A stretch of 37,325 bases of DNA from Candidatus Palauibacter polyketidifaciens (GTDB lineage Bacteria > Gemmatimonadota > Gemmatimonadetes > Palauibacterales > Palauibacteraceae). Shown one piece after another: positions 15,036-23,038 of this stretch. The stretch covers positions 1-37,325 of the forward strand of contig NZ_CANPVO010000006.1 in the NCBI RefSeq assembly GCF_947581785.1, in the 5' to 3' direction. Both the position numbers and the translations under genes were made by a program. The notes under the pieces were generated by a model. That model was not told the DNA's origin, searched no databases, and saw nothing but the letters and a program-made list of their open reading frames with translations. How positions within the stretch are numbered: the stretch's first letter is position 1; every line of letters begins with the position of its first letter.

Positions 15036-16078
15036 GCGGGAAAGGCGAGGTTGCCGAATTCCCCGCGGCCGATCCAGCGGTGCGGCCGCGGGTTCGTGAC
15101 CTCACCCGATCGCCACCGGGCCCCGTGCACGGTGAGCCGCAGACGGAAGTGGCTGAACGCATGCCGCAGGACGCGAATTTCCTCACCCACGCGGCAGTCG
15201 AGGCCGAACCCTTCTCGAAGAACTCTCGTGAGCGCCGGCGCGGGCGGGGTTGAAGAGGGCAGCCCGACGGAGGGAAAATCCCACAGACCGCCCAGGAGTC
15301 CGTCCGATGGCCGCCGCAGTACGAGCACCCGTCCGCCGCGACGGACGATGGCCGCCGCCTCGACCCGCTCGGGGGATCGGGCGCGCGTCTTCCTCGGGGG
15401 CCGCTCCCCGACCGTTCCCCGGCGCAGTGCCAGGCATCGATTCGACAAGGGGCACGCTCCGCACCTCGGCCGGCGCGGCGTACAGACCGCGCTCCCGAGG
15501 TCCATCAGCGCCTGGTTCACATCTCCCGGCCGCTCCGGGTCCGCGGCGAGGAGGGCTCGCGCGGCCCGCTCGAGCTCGGAGGGAGAGGCCGTCTCGAGAT
15601 CGCCCAGGCGCGACAGAACGCGGCGTGCGTTCCCATCGACCGCGGGTTCCGGCAGCCCGAACGCCACGCTGGCAACGGCGCCCGCCGTATAGGGGCCCAC
15701 GCCCGGGAGCGTCCGCAGCTCCGACACCGCCCGCGGGACCCGGCCGCCGTATTCCGAAACCACGCGCCGCGCCGCCCGCCGCAGGTTGCGGGCCCGCGCG
15801 TAGTACCCCAGACCCTCCCAGAGACCGAGGACCTCGTCCTCCTCCGCCTCCGCGAGGGTCCATACGTCGGGGAAGCGGTCCATGAACCGCCGATGGTACG
15901 GCGCGGCGGTCTCCACTCGGGTCTGCTGCGCCATGACCTCAGCCACGAGGATCGCGTAGGGGTCCCGCTCTCCACGCCACGCGATGTCGTCCCGCTGCCG
16001 CGCGTCGAACCACTTCAGCAGCGGCGCCGCCACCGCGGCCGCGTCCGGGTCAGCGCGTGGCTTCGGGGAAGACGCCAT
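14969..16078 (-). CDS. mutY: A/G-specific adenine DNA glycosylase MutY
   Basis: A 369-residue MutY that removes adenine mispaired with 8-oxoguanine. Key features: catalytic E47 in EVMAQQT, the helix-hairpin-helix LPGVGPYTAGAV (124-135), catalytic D148 in PAVDGNARR, and a [4Fe-4S] cluster set C199-x6-C206-x2-C209-x5-C215. The C-terminal part (from about residue 235, VEAAAIVRRGGRVLVLRRP) is the Nudix-like domain that recognises 8-oxoG. All functional residues are intact. The start lies 29 bases inside the end of dapF, so the two are probably one transcript. The Fpg-like gene at 5414 belongs to the same oxidative-damage theme but is not linked. Confidence 0.95.
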   Translation of the reverse strand: MASSPKPRADPDAAAVAAPLLKWFDARQRDDIAWRGERDPYAILVAEVMAQQTRVETAAPYHRRFMDRFPDVWTLAEAEEDEVLGLWEGLGYYARARNLRRAARRVVSEYGGRVPRAVSELRTLPGVGPYTAGAVASVAFGLPEPAVDGNARRVLSRLGDLETASPSELERAARALLAADPERPGDVNQALMDLGSAVCTPRRPRCGACPLSNRCLALRRGTVGERPPRKTRARSPERVEAAAIVRRGGRVLVLRRPSDGLLGGLWDFPSVGLPSSTPPAPALTRVLREGFGLDCRVGEEIRVLRHAFSHFRLRLTVHGARWRSGEVTNPRPHRWIGRGEFGNLAFPAYLRRLIDEEVSPRAVSPRKAR

Positions 16079-16853
16079 CGAAGATGAACACCGCCGGTCC
16101 GGTGAGGCGGATCCGCCCCGCCTCGAGGAACTCCACCGTCAACGGGGCCCCCGACCGGACCAGGAACTCGACCCGGTCCCCCGCCTCGCCCGCGGCCCGG
16201 AGCGCGAACGCCGCCGCCATGCAGCCGCTGCCGCAGGCGAGCGTCTCGCCCTCCACGCCCCGTTCGAAGGTGCGGATGGCCACCGTCTCTCCGTCGCGGG
16301 CCACAAGGTGCACGTTCGCCCCTCCCGGGCCGACATCCTCCCGCCACCGCAGGGGCCGGCAGATATCGTCGAAGTTCTCCACATCCACCGACGGGACGGG
16401 GACCACAAGGTGCGCGGTTCCCGTCCGCACGAGCCATGCGTCACGTTCCCGCGGATTCCCGGTTCCGAGGCGCGCCCGCAACTCGCGTTCCACGCGAACG
16501 TCGAGCGCGTATTCCAGGGCCACGCCGTCCTCCCGCACCCTCGCGAGGATCTCACCGTCGTCCGTCACGAGGATGTGATCGGGCGGCACGAGCCCCCGCT
16601 CCACCGCGTAGCGCGCCGCGCAGCGCGAACCGTTCCCGCAGGTGGAAAACTCGGAGCCGTCGCAGTTGAAGAACCGGAGGCGGACGACTTCTTCGCTGAG
16701 GCTTCGGACGGTGATCAGCCCGTCCACGCCGACGCCCGTCGCGCGGGGGCACAGCGCGGCGGCCAGGGCCCCCGCATCCCGGAGCCCCAGTTCTTCGCCG
16801 CGCACGATCACGAAGTCGTTGCCGGCTCCGGTGTATTTGCTGAATAACGACAT
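16050..16853 (-). CDS. dapF: diaminopimelate epimerase
   Basis: A 267-residue PLP-independent epimerase that converts LL- to meso-diaminopimelate for lysine and peptidoglycan. The N-terminus MSLFSKYTGAGNDFV is the family start. The two catalytic cysteines are C72 in TCGNGSRC and C207 in LACGSGCMAA, with the NCDGSE substrate loop at 63-68. The start codon has no recognisable ribosome-binding site: CCCTCCCTCTGAAAC precedes it. An intrinsic terminator ends about 20 bases upstream, leaving little room for a separate promoter. Expression therefore probably depends on readthrough from the structured leader upstream. It overlaps mutY by 29 bases. Confidence 0.95.
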   Translation of the reverse strand: MSLFSKYTGAGNDFVIVRGEELGLRDAGALAAALCPRATGVGVDGLITVRSLSEEVVRLRFFNCDGSEFSTCGNGSRCAARYAVERGLVPPDHILVTDDGEILARVREDGVALEYALDVRVERELRARLGTGNPRERDAWLVRTGTAHLVVPVPSVDVENFDDICRPLRWREDVGPGGANVHLVARDGETVAIRTFERGVEGETLACGSGCMAAAFALRAAGEAGDRVEFLVRSGAPLTVEFLEAGRIRLTGPAVFIFDGVFPEATR

Positions 16854-16874
16854 GTTTCAGAGGGAGGGCAGGGC

Positions 16875-16915
16875 GAAAAGGAAGCCGGCCGCGAGCATGA
16901 AGCCCACGGCCGGCT
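16875..16915 (-). terminator. intrinsic terminator or attenuator before dapF
   Basis: A 9-bp GC stem (16907-16915 with 16883-16891) with a 15-base loop is followed on the minus strand by TTCCTTTT. The hairpin is symmetric, but the T-rich tail is better on the minus strand. It ends about 20 bases before the dapF start codon, so it would stop leader transcripts unless conditionally overridden. Confidence 0.65.
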
Positions 16916-17129
16916 CTTGTCTCAACCGAAACCTGACTCGACGCGACGCCGGCAAGGCACCGCAGCCTTCAGGTCGGCGCATGTCTCGGGCGCCACCGGT
17001 TCAAGACCGGTTTACGCTGCCTCGAGGCGATCGCTTGCCCGTGCCGAGTCAGACCCGGTTCTACATCCTGCAGACACTAGATCACCTCCTTCCAAAGGGT
17101 TTACGGATAGGGCATGAAAGCACCTGTTG
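16916..17129 (-). ncRNA. candidate structured leader RNA upstream of dapF
   Basis: No known family recognised. On the minus strand 17045-17060 pairs with 16924-16940 in a long rod of about 14 pairs with one bulge, one mismatch and a few G-U pairs. GGCAAG at 17039-17034 pairs with CTTGCC at 16956-16951, extending the rod. Inside are two abutting hairpins: ACCGG/CCGGT at 16995-17011 with a 7-base loop, and GGCGC/GCGCC at 16976-16994. GCC-TCGA-GGC may add a third. The 5' part carries AAGGAGGTGATCT (17091-17079) and a 21-codon frame. A terminator follows. It could be a cis-acting attenuator for dapF-mutY or a free small RNA. Folding was done by eye. Confidence 0.45.
17012..17077 (-). CDS. possible 21-residue leader peptide
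   Basis: A GTG start at 17077 follows AAGGAGGTGATC, a 12-base perfect complement to the usual 16S rRNA 3' end, at ideal spacing (7 bases after GGAGG). The frame encodes VSAGCRTGSDSARASDRLEA plus a final Ala, then TAA. The composition gives no run of a regulatory amino acid (no Lys). The stop codon falls just before the ACCGG hairpin, so a translating ribosome would disrupt the 5' arm of the leader rod. No homologue is recognised. The strength of the ribosome-binding site, unmatched by neighbouring genes, is the main support. Confidence 0.4.
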   Translation of the reverse strand: MSAGCRTGSDSARASDRLEAA

Positions 17130-17135
17130 TGGGCC

Positions 17136-17164
17136 ATGATGCCGTGCGCTCGCCCGCGCTGCAA
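17136..17164 (-). promoter_or_regulatory. possible promoter for the dapF leader
   Basis: On the minus strand TTGCAG (17164-17159) is followed after 17 bases by CATCAT (17141-17136). An A-tract of seven (complement of T at about 17166-17172) lies just upstream, like an UP element. The hexamers match consensus only partly. Confidence 0.35.
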
Positions 17165-17230
17165 GTTTTTTTGCCTTGCTGGCCCCGCCACCTTGCGTGA
17201 GAATCAGGCCGGCCAGACGGCGAGGAGGAG

Positions 17231-17908
17231 ATGACGGACAGCCCGGAACAGGCGTTGTCGCCGGAGGAGCGGCAGGCGACGGTGGACCGTCTCTGCGCAC
17301 ATTTCGCGCGCGACGCCATGAACACGACGGAACTGGAACGCCGCCTGGACATCGCGTACGCCGCGCGCACCCGGGCCGAACTCGTTGCGCTCGAGCGAGA
17401 CCTCCCCGCACTCCGGAGCGAAACACGCCCCGCCGGGCCCGCCCCCGTGGCGACGGCCTCCGTGCCGGTGGATCCGGCCCGTCCCGTCCAGGAGAACGAC
17501 CTCATCGTCTCCATCTGGGGGGCGACGGAGCGCAAGGGCAGCTGGATCCCGCCCCGCCGGCTCAACGCCGTCACCGTGATGGGGGGTACGGATCTCGATT
17601 TTCGGCAGGCGACGTTCGCGACGGAGACGGTTTCGGTCCGGCTCCTTGCGCTCATGGGAGGCGTGGACATTGTTGTCCCTCCGGGGGTCCGCGTCGAGTG
17701 GGGCGGCATCGCGCTGATGGGGGGCGTGAGTACGCCGGAACCGGACACGCCGCCCGCCCCGGACGCTCCCGTCATCCGGATCAGCGGCCTCGTCTGCATG
17801 GGAGGTGTCGATGTCGTCGAGCGACACCCGGGCGAGAGCGCGAGGGACGCACGGAGGCGGATCAAAAGGGACCGCAGAGCCTGGCGAAGACTCGCCTCGG
17901 GCGACTAG
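17231..17908 (+). CDS. DUF1707 and LiaF-like C-terminal domain protein
   Basis: A 225-residue soluble protein. Residues about 7-60 (LSPEERQATVDRLCAHFARD...MNTTELERRLDIAYAARTRAEL) match DUF1707, a short helical domain found at the N-terminus of many actinobacterial and other proteins. The rest contains repeated MGG turns (VMGGTDLDF, LMGGVDIVV, LMGGVST, CMGGVDVV) typical of the LiaF-like, cell-wall-active-antibiotic-response C-terminal beta-helix. No membrane segment is visible between the two domains, unlike LiaF itself. AGGAGGAG directly precedes the ATG. A role in envelope-stress sensing is inference. It stands alone between the dapF leader and the gcv promoter. Confidence 0.75.
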   Translation: MTDSPEQALSPEERQATVDRLCAHFARDAMNTTELERRLDIAYAARTRAELVALERDLPALRSETRPAGPAPVATASVPVDPARPVQENDLIVSIWGATERKGSWIPPRRLNAVTVMGGTDLDFRQATFATETVSVRLLALMGGVDIVVPPGVRVEWGGIALMGGVSTPEPDTPPAPDAPVIRISGLVCMGGVDVVERHPGESARDARRRIKRDRRAWRRLASGD

Positions 17909-17920
17909 CGGCGGAGTTGC

Positions 17921-17950
17921 TTGACGCCCGGCTCGCGGCTCGGGTATAGT
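17921..17950 (+). promoter_or_regulatory. sigma70-type promoter for the gcv cluster
   Basis: TTGACG (17921-17926) is followed after 18 bases by TATAGT (17945-17950). A start near 17957 would leave a leader of about 47 bases before gcvH, too short for a glycine riboswitch. Confidence 0.7.
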
Positions 17951-18003
17951 CCCCACGCCGCCAACCCAGAGACGCTCGATCCGAAGCAAGGCAGAGGGTA
18001 CGC

Positions 18004-18405
18004 ATGTCGGACATTCCGGAAGATCTCAAGTACACGCCCGAGCACGAATACGTGCGGGAAACCGACGTCGACGGCGAGGTCTTGATCGGGATCACGGACT
18101 ACGCCCAGGGCGAACTGGGCGATGTCGTCTACGTCGAACTTCCCGCGCCCGGCGAGGAGTTCGGACAGATGGAAGCGTTCGGAACCGTCGAGGCCGTGAA
18201 GACCGTATCCGAACTCTTTTGCCCGACAGCGGGAGCGGTCGTGGCGGTGAATGACGCGCTGGAGACCGACCCCGGTCTCGTCAACAGCGATCCCTACGGA
18301 GAAGGATGGATGATCCGGCTCGCGCTGGAAGCGCCCGACGACCTCAACGACCTCCTCACCGCCGAACAGTACGCCGCCCTCGTCGCCGACGGGGACGAGA
18401 TCTGA
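18004..18405 (+). CDS. gcvH: glycine cleavage system H protein
   Basis: A 133-residue lipoyl carrier protein. It shuttles the aminomethyl group between the P and T proteins of the glycine cleavage system. The lipoylated lysine is K66 in VEAVKTVSE, within the conserved hybrid-motif region [20 protein letters not shown]. The N-terminus [11 protein letters not shown] is the usual start of the fold, and the C-terminus ends [12 protein letters not shown] clear promoter precedes it, and gcvP starts 16 bases after its stop. The lipM gene downstream supplies the octanoyl precursor for this very protein. Confidence 0.97.
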   Translation: MSDIPEDLKYTPEHEYVRETDVDGEVLIGITDYAQGELGDVVYVELPAPGEEFGQMEAFGTVEAVKTVSELFCPTAGAVVAVNDALETDPGLVNSDPYGEGWMIRLALEAPDDLNDLLTAEQYAALVADGDEI

Positions 18406-18421
18406 CGGCCCGCCCCTGAAC

Positions 18422-21334
18422 ATGCGGTTTGAGATGGAGCCGTTCGGCGAGTTCGCCGGGCGCCACATAGGACTGGCGCCCTCGGACGTGGAGCCGATGC
18501 TGGAGGTGGTCGGCGCGAAGAGCCTGAGCGAACTCGTCGAGGAGACCGTTCCCGAACCGATCCGCCTGGGTCGCGACCTCGACCTGCCCGAAGCGATCAC
18601 CGAGAGAAGGCTTCTCGATCACGCGGCGGAGCTTGCGCGTTCCAACCGCCCCTTCCGTTCCTATCTCGGTCTGGGATATCACGGGACGCTGACACCTGGC
18701 GTCATCCTCCGGAACATCCTTGAGAACCCCGGCTGGTATACACAGTATACGCCCTATCAGGCCGAGATCTCGCAGGGGCGCCTCGAGGCGCTGCTCAACT
18801 TCCAGACGATGGTCATCGACCTCACGGGGCTTCCGATCGCGAACGCCTCGCTCCTGGACGAAGGAACCGCCGCGGCGGAGGCGATGCTCATGCTCTGGGG
18901 CAGCAGGGGGAGCGACGACCGGAACGTCTTCCTCGTGTCCGAGGCCTGCCATCCCCAGACCGTCGCCGTCGTCCGCGGCCGGGCGCGGCCGCTCGGAATC
19001 CAGGTCCGCCTCTTCCAGCACGGCGACATCGCGGCCCACGATCCGGACGACGCCTTCGGCGCGCTTCTGCAGTACCCGACCACGGAGGGTGCGGTCGTCG
19101 ACTATCGGGGTCTCTGCGACGCCCTTCACGAGCACGGGGCCGGGGTTGTGGTCGCTGCCGACCTCCTCGCCCTCGCGCTGCTCGTGCCGCCGGGCGAGTT
19201 CGGCGCGGACATCGCCGTCGGAAACTCTCAGCGGTTCGGCGTACCCATGGGTTACGGCGGGCCGCACGCGGCCTACCTCGCCGCCACGGACGCGTTCAAG
19301 CGCAAGCTGCCGGGACGGATCATCGGAGTCTCGGTCGACGCGGACGGGAACCCGGCGCTCCGGATGGCCCTGCAGACGCGCGAGCAGCACATTCGGCGGG
19401 AGAAAGCGACCTCGAACATCTGCACCGCACAGGTGCTGCTCGCGATCATGGCCGGCATGTACGCCGTGTATCACGGACCGGAGGGTATCCGCGCCATCGC
19501 GACCCGCGTCCGAAAGTTGACGTGGACCCTCGCCCGCGGACTGGAGCGGCTCGGGCACACGATCGTTCACGAGCAGTTCTTCGACACCCTGCAGGTCATC
19601 CCCTCGGGCTTCACGTCCGCCGAGATCCTCGCCAGGGCTCGCGAACGCGGCATCAACCTGCGGGACTTCGAGGACGGGACCGTCGGAATCGCGCTCGACG
19701 AGACGGTGCGGGGCGAGGACCTGGAAGACCTGTTCGCGGTCTTCGGGGGCGAAGGGGAACGGGAACTCGGCGCCGGAGACGTTGCCGCGGACATTCCGGA
19801 GCCCGTCTATCCTGCGGAACTCGCGCGCGCCTCGAGCTACCTCGAGCACCCGGTCTTCAACCGGTACCATTCCGAGACCGAGATGCTGCGGTACATCCAT
19901 CGGCTCGAAACCCGGGACCTGTCGCTGAACACGAGCATGATCCCGCTCGGATCCTGCACGATGAAGCTCAACGCGACATCCGAGATGATCCCCGTCACCT
20001 GGCCGGAGTTCGGGGCTCTGCACCCGTTCGCCCCCGTGGACCAGGCCGAGGGGTATGGACGCCTGTTCGACGATCTGGAGCGGTGGCTCTGCGAGATGAG
20101 CGGGCTGCCCGCCTGCTCGCTGCAGCCGAACTCGGGGGCACAGGGCGAGTACACCGGCCTGCTCGTCATCGCGGCCCGACACGAGGACCGGGGCGAGGGA
20201 GCCCGGGACGTGTGCCTCATCCCGTCGTCGGCGCACGGGACGAATCCCGCGAGCGCGGTGATGGCCGGGATGAAGGTCGTCGTGGTCCGCTGCGACGAGA
20301 ATGGGAACATCGACGTCGACGACCTGCGCGCGAAGGCGGAGAAACACTCCGACCGGCTCGCGGCGACGATGATCACGTATCCGTCCACCCACGGGGTGTT
20401 CGAGTCGGCGATCCGGGAGGTGACGGACATCGTCCACGAGCACGGCGGACTCGTGTACCTCGATGGCGCCAACCTCAACGCCCAGGTCGGCCTCTGCCGG
20501 CCCGGCGATTACGGCGCCGACGTCATCCACATCAACCTCCACAAGACGTTCGCCATTCCGCACGGCGGCGGGGGGCCGGGGATGGGTCCGATCTGCGTGA
20601 CGGACGAACTCGCGCCGTACCTGCCGGGACACCCGCTCGTCGATGTGGGCGGCGAAGCCGCGATCCCGCCGGTCTCCGCGGCGCCGTGGGGGAGCGCTTC
20701 GATTCTGCTCATCTCGTGGGCCTACGTCGCCATGCTCGGCCGGGACGGCGTGCGAGCGGCGACCGAGGCGGCCGTTCTCAACGCGAACTACATGGCGAGT
20801 CGTCTGAGCGAGCACTTCGATGTCCTCTACCGCGGCGAGCACGGGCGGGTCGCGCACGAGTTCATCCTCGACCTGCGTCCGCTGCGGCGGGGGACGGGAG
20901 TGACGGATGAGGATGTCGCGAAGCGACTCATGGACTACGGATTCCACGCGCCCACGATGTCCTTCCCGGTCGCGGGGACGATCATGATCGAGCCCACGGA
21001 GAGCGAGTCGAAGCGGGAACTGGACCGGCTCGTCGACGCTCTGGTCTCGATCCGCGAGGAGATTCGGAGGATCGCGGAGGGGACGCTGGATGCGAAGGAC
21101 AACCCGCTGAAGAACGCACCCCACACCGCGGAGATGGTGACGGCCGATGCATGGGACCACGCCTACACGCGGCGGGAAGCCGCCTGGCCGGCGCCTTCGA
21201 CCCGGGAGTGGAAGTTCTGGCCGCCCGTGCGTCGCGTGAACAACGCGTACGGGGACCGGAACCTCGTCTGCGCGTGTCCGCCGATCGAGAGCTACGAAAC
21301 CGAGACCGCTGGCTCAGGCCAGGCAGGCGCATAG
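18422..21334 (+). CDS. gcvP: glycine dehydrogenase (decarboxylating), single-chain P protein
   Basis: A 970-residue full-length fused P protein, PLP-dependent, that decarboxylates glycine and passes the methylamine to lipoyl-GcvH. The N-terminal half starts [17 protein letters not shown] and contains [18 protein letters not shown] and [20 protein letters not shown]. The C-terminal half contains the PLP-binding K708 in [18 protein letters not shown]. Length and both halves match the fused type, not the split alpha/beta type. ATG 18422 is used, and ATG 18434 is also possible. No gcvT is found in the window, so the T protein must be encoded elsewhere. The antisense strand is open for over 900 codons, which is a composition artefact. 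Confidence 0.97.
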   Translation: MRFEMEPFGEFAGRHIGLAPSDVEPMLEVVGAKSLSELVEETVPEPIRLGRDLDLPEAITERRLLDHAAELARSNRPFRSYLGLGYHGTLTPGVILRNILENPGWYTQYTPYQAEISQGRLEALLNFQTMVIDLTGLPIANASLLDEGTAAAEAMLMLWGSRGSDDRNVFLVSEACHPQTVAVVRGRARPLGIQVRLFQHGDIAAHDPDDAFGALLQYPTTEGAVVDYRGLCDALHEHGAGVVVAADLLALALLVPPGEFGADIAVGNSQRFGVPMGYGGPHAAYLAATDAFKRKLPGRIIGVSVDADGNPALRMALQTREQHIRREKATSNICTAQVLLAIMAGMYAVYHGPEGIRAIATRVRKLTWTLARGLERLGHTIVHEQFFDTLQVIPSGFTSAEILARARERGINLRDFEDGTVGIALDETVRGEDLEDLFAVFGGEGERELGAGDVAADIPEPVYPAELARASSYLEHPVFNRYHSETEMLRYIHRLETRDLSLNTSMIPLGSCTMKLNATSEMIPVTWPEFGALHPFAPVDQAEGYGRLFDDLERWLCEMSGLPACSLQPNSGAQGEYTGLLVIAARHEDRGEGARDVCLIPSSAHGTNPASAVMAGMKVVVVRCDENGNIDVDDLRAKAEKHSDRLAATMITYPSTHGVFESAIREVTDIVHEHGGLVYLDGANLNAQVGLCRPGDYGADVIHINLHKTFAIPHGGGGPGMGPICVTDELAPYLPGHPLVDVGGEAAIPPVSAAPWGSASILLISWAYVAMLGRDGVRAATEAAVLNANYMASRLSEHFDVLYRGEHGRVAHEFILDLRPLRRGTGVTDEDVAKRLMDYGFHAPTMSFPVAGTIMIEPTESESKRELDRLVDALVSIREEIRRIAEGTLDAKDNPLKNAPHTAEMVTADAWDHAYTRREAAWPAPSTREWKFWPPVRRVNNAYGDRNLVCACPPIESYETETAGSGQAGA

Positions 21335-21350
21335 ACCCGGAGGGAAGCGG

Positions 21351-22043
21351 ATGGCACGACTCATCTTTCACGGCCAGAGCTGCTACGAGATCGAGACCGC
21401 GGACGGAACGCGGATCCTCATCGACCCGTTTCTGACCGGGAACCCCGTGGCCGATGTGGGACCGGAGCACTTCACCGACCGCCTCGACTATCTCCTCCTC
21501 ACGCACGGGCACGGCGACCACATCGCGGATGCCTGGGACATCCTCGAGGCGACGAACGCGCAGCTCATCGCCACGTATGAAATCGTGTCCTACGCCGGGG
21601 AGGTGCAGGGGCACGCGAACGCCCACCCCATGCACATCGGCGGCGCCCACGAGTTCCCGTTCGGGCGCGTCAAGCTCACCGTGGCCCTCCACGGCGGGAA
21701 GATCGACGCGCCGGGCGCGGAGGCGTACACGACGACGCCCGCCGGCATCCTCCTCACCGTGGACGGCACCCGCGTCTACCACGCCGGCGATACGGGGCTC
21801 ACGCGCGACATGGAACTGCTGAACGGGGAAGTGGATGTGGCGCTGGTGCCGATCGGCGACAACTTCACGATGGGCCCGGAGGACGCCGCGCGCGCGATAG
21901 GGATGATCGAACCCCGCATCGCCGTTCCGAACCACTACGGCACGTGGGAGTTGATCGACGTCGATCCGGCCCGCTTCGTGGACGCCGTCGGCGACACGGC
22001 CGAGGTCGTGATCCTCGAGCCCGGAGAGGCTCTGGAGTTGTGA
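21351..22043 (+). CDS. UPF0173 metal-dependent hydrolase
   Basis: A 230-residue MBL-fold protein of the UPF0173 (YtkL/TTHA-type) group. The start MARLIFHGQSCYEIETADGT and LTHGHGDHIADA give the zinc motif HxHxDH, and later ligands lie in HGGKIDAP, YHAGDTGLT and NHYGTWELI. The length is typical. A GGAGGG lies 8 bases upstream. Its biochemical role is unknown in general. Its placement between gcvP and lipM, with a GTGA overlap into lipM, suggests co-expression with the glycine cleavage and lipoylation genes, but a direct part in that pathway is not shown by sequence. Confidence 0.9.
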   Translation: MARLIFHGQSCYEIETADGTRILIDPFLTGNPVADVGPEHFTDRLDYLLLTHGHGDHIADAWDILEATNAQLIATYEIVSYAGEVQGHANAHPMHIGGAHEFPFGRVKLTVALHGGKIDAPGAEAYTTTPAGILLTVDGTRVYHAGDTGLTRDMELLNGEVDVALVPIGDNFTMGPEDAARAIGMIEPRIAVPNHYGTWELIDVDPARFVDAVGDTAEVVILEPGEALEL

Positions 22044-22957
22044 CCGCGCGGCGCGCGCGTGCCCGGCCCCGGGGATCGCCATGCATCGTACTCCCCTACG
22101 CCGTGGCGGACGGCGCCCGCAACATGGCCGTGGACGAGGCGATGCTCGAACTCGCCGCGGGGGGTTCGACGCTGCTCCGGTTTTATGGCTGGGAGCCCTG
22201 GTGCCTGTCGCTCGGGCGGCATCAGGAGGCTCCGGACCGGCTGCTAGGGCGCTCACCGGATGAACTCCGCCCCGGCGTCGACGCCATCCGGCGGCCGACG
22301 GGCGGTCGATCCGTCTTTCACGGGCCGGAGATTACGTACGCCTTCGCCTGTCCCGCGCGGGCGTGGGGCGGGCCCCGGGCCGTCCTGCGAACCGTGCACC
22401 GCGCATTGGCCGAGGGGCTGCGCGCCCTGGGAGTCCCGCTCGACGCGGTTCGGGACGACGATGCGGAGGCGAGTTTTGCGGAGGCCGCCCGCATCTCCGC
22501 CGCGAGCTGCTTTCGCGATCCGGCCCCTGGAGAACTCACCGCGCACGGTCGCAAGCTCGTGGGCAGCGCCCAGTGCCGTCGCCGCGGAGGCGTGCTTCAG
22601 CACGGGTCCATCCTCCTGGAGGACAGACAGCGCCTCGGCGACCTGGATGGAGGCGACGTCGGGCCGGAGGAGAGCGCCGCAGCGGGGGTCTCCGGGAAGG
22701 GACCCGCGATCGGCCTGAACGAGTTGCTCGACCCGGTGCCAGACCGTCGCCTCATCGTCGAGCGTCTCGCCGACAGCGTGGCCCGCGCGTTCGGAGCGCC
22801 CGCCCCGGCCGCGACGAAGGCTCCCGCGGGGATCGCGACCTCCGCGGCTCTGACCCGCCTTGCCGCCGGCTACGAGCGCATCCACCGCGCCGGTGCCTGG
22901 CTCTGGCTCCGGGAACGGCCTCTCCCGCCGCTTGACGGTCCCGCAGACCGCTTCTAG
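22040..22957 (+). CDS. lipM: octanoyl-[GcvH]:protein N-octanoyltransferase LipM-like
   Basis: A 305-residue member of the biotin/lipoate ligase fold. RPTGGRSVFHGPEITYAF is the acyl-binding motif. The residues that suggest LipM rather than LplA are a cysteine, C157 in ASCFRDPAPGEL, followed by K172 in HGRKLVGSAQ and the downstream GGVLQHGSILLE. LipM uses a cysteine to carry octanoate from ACP to GcvH. The GTG at 22040 overlaps the preceding stop as GTGA and has a GGAG upstream, whereas a longer frame to 21944 would lie inside the neighbour. Position after gcvH and gcvP fits octanoylation of GcvH. A lipoyl synthase (LipA) is not in the window. LplA/LipL alternatives are less likely. Confidence 0.85.
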   Translation: MTARRARARPRGSPCIVLPYAVADGARNMAVDEAMLELAAGGSTLLRFYGWEPWCLSLGRHQEAPDRLLGRSPDELRPGVDAIRRPTGGRSVFHGPEITYAFACPARAWGGPRAVLRTVHRALAEGLRALGVPLDAVRDDDAEASFAEAARISAASCFRDPAPGELTAHGRKLVGSAQCRRRGGVLQHGSILLEDRQRLGDLDGGDVGPEESAAAGVSGKGPAIGLNELLDPVPDRRLIVERLADSVARAFGAPAPAATKAPAGIATSAALTRLAAGYERIHRAGAWLWLRERPLPPLDGPADRF

Positions 22958-23038
22958 CTTGGTTCCGCTCGTGCTCAAGCGCATCCGCGCCGGACGTTGC
23001 GAGTCAGTCAATCGATCCACCTTACGGGGAGGCCCACC

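Noticed and set aside
16995..17011. tRNA T-arm-like hairpin ACCGGTTCAAGACCGGT
   Set aside because: The stem and 7-base loop resemble a T-arm, but no matching acceptor stem, anticodon arm or CCA end is present on either strand.
17079..17091. 16S rRNA 3'-end-like AGATCACCTCCTT on the plus strand
   Set aside because: No other 16S sequence lies upstream. It is the complement of the leader's ribosome-binding site.
16916..17129. tmRNA, SRP RNA or RNase P RNA in the dapF leader
   Set aside because: The short frame ends Glu-Ala-Ala-stop, like some tmRNA tags, but there is no tRNA-like end. CCTGAAGG resembles the SRP tip, but the conserved AGCAGC is missing. No RNase P core motifs are seen.
17166..17172. 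plus-strand terminator at the T-tract
   Set aside because: No convincing upstream stem and no plus-strand gene to terminate. It is better read as an A-tract upstream of a minus-strand promoter.
17951..18003. glycine riboswitch before gcvH
   Set aside because: The leader from the predicted promoter is about 47 bases, too short for the aptamer, and no conserved aptamer motif is visible.
18356..21160. 934-codon open frame antisense to gcvP
   Set aside because: GC-rich third positions make the opposite strand open. The frame has no recognisable domain, and the sense strand is a complete GcvP.
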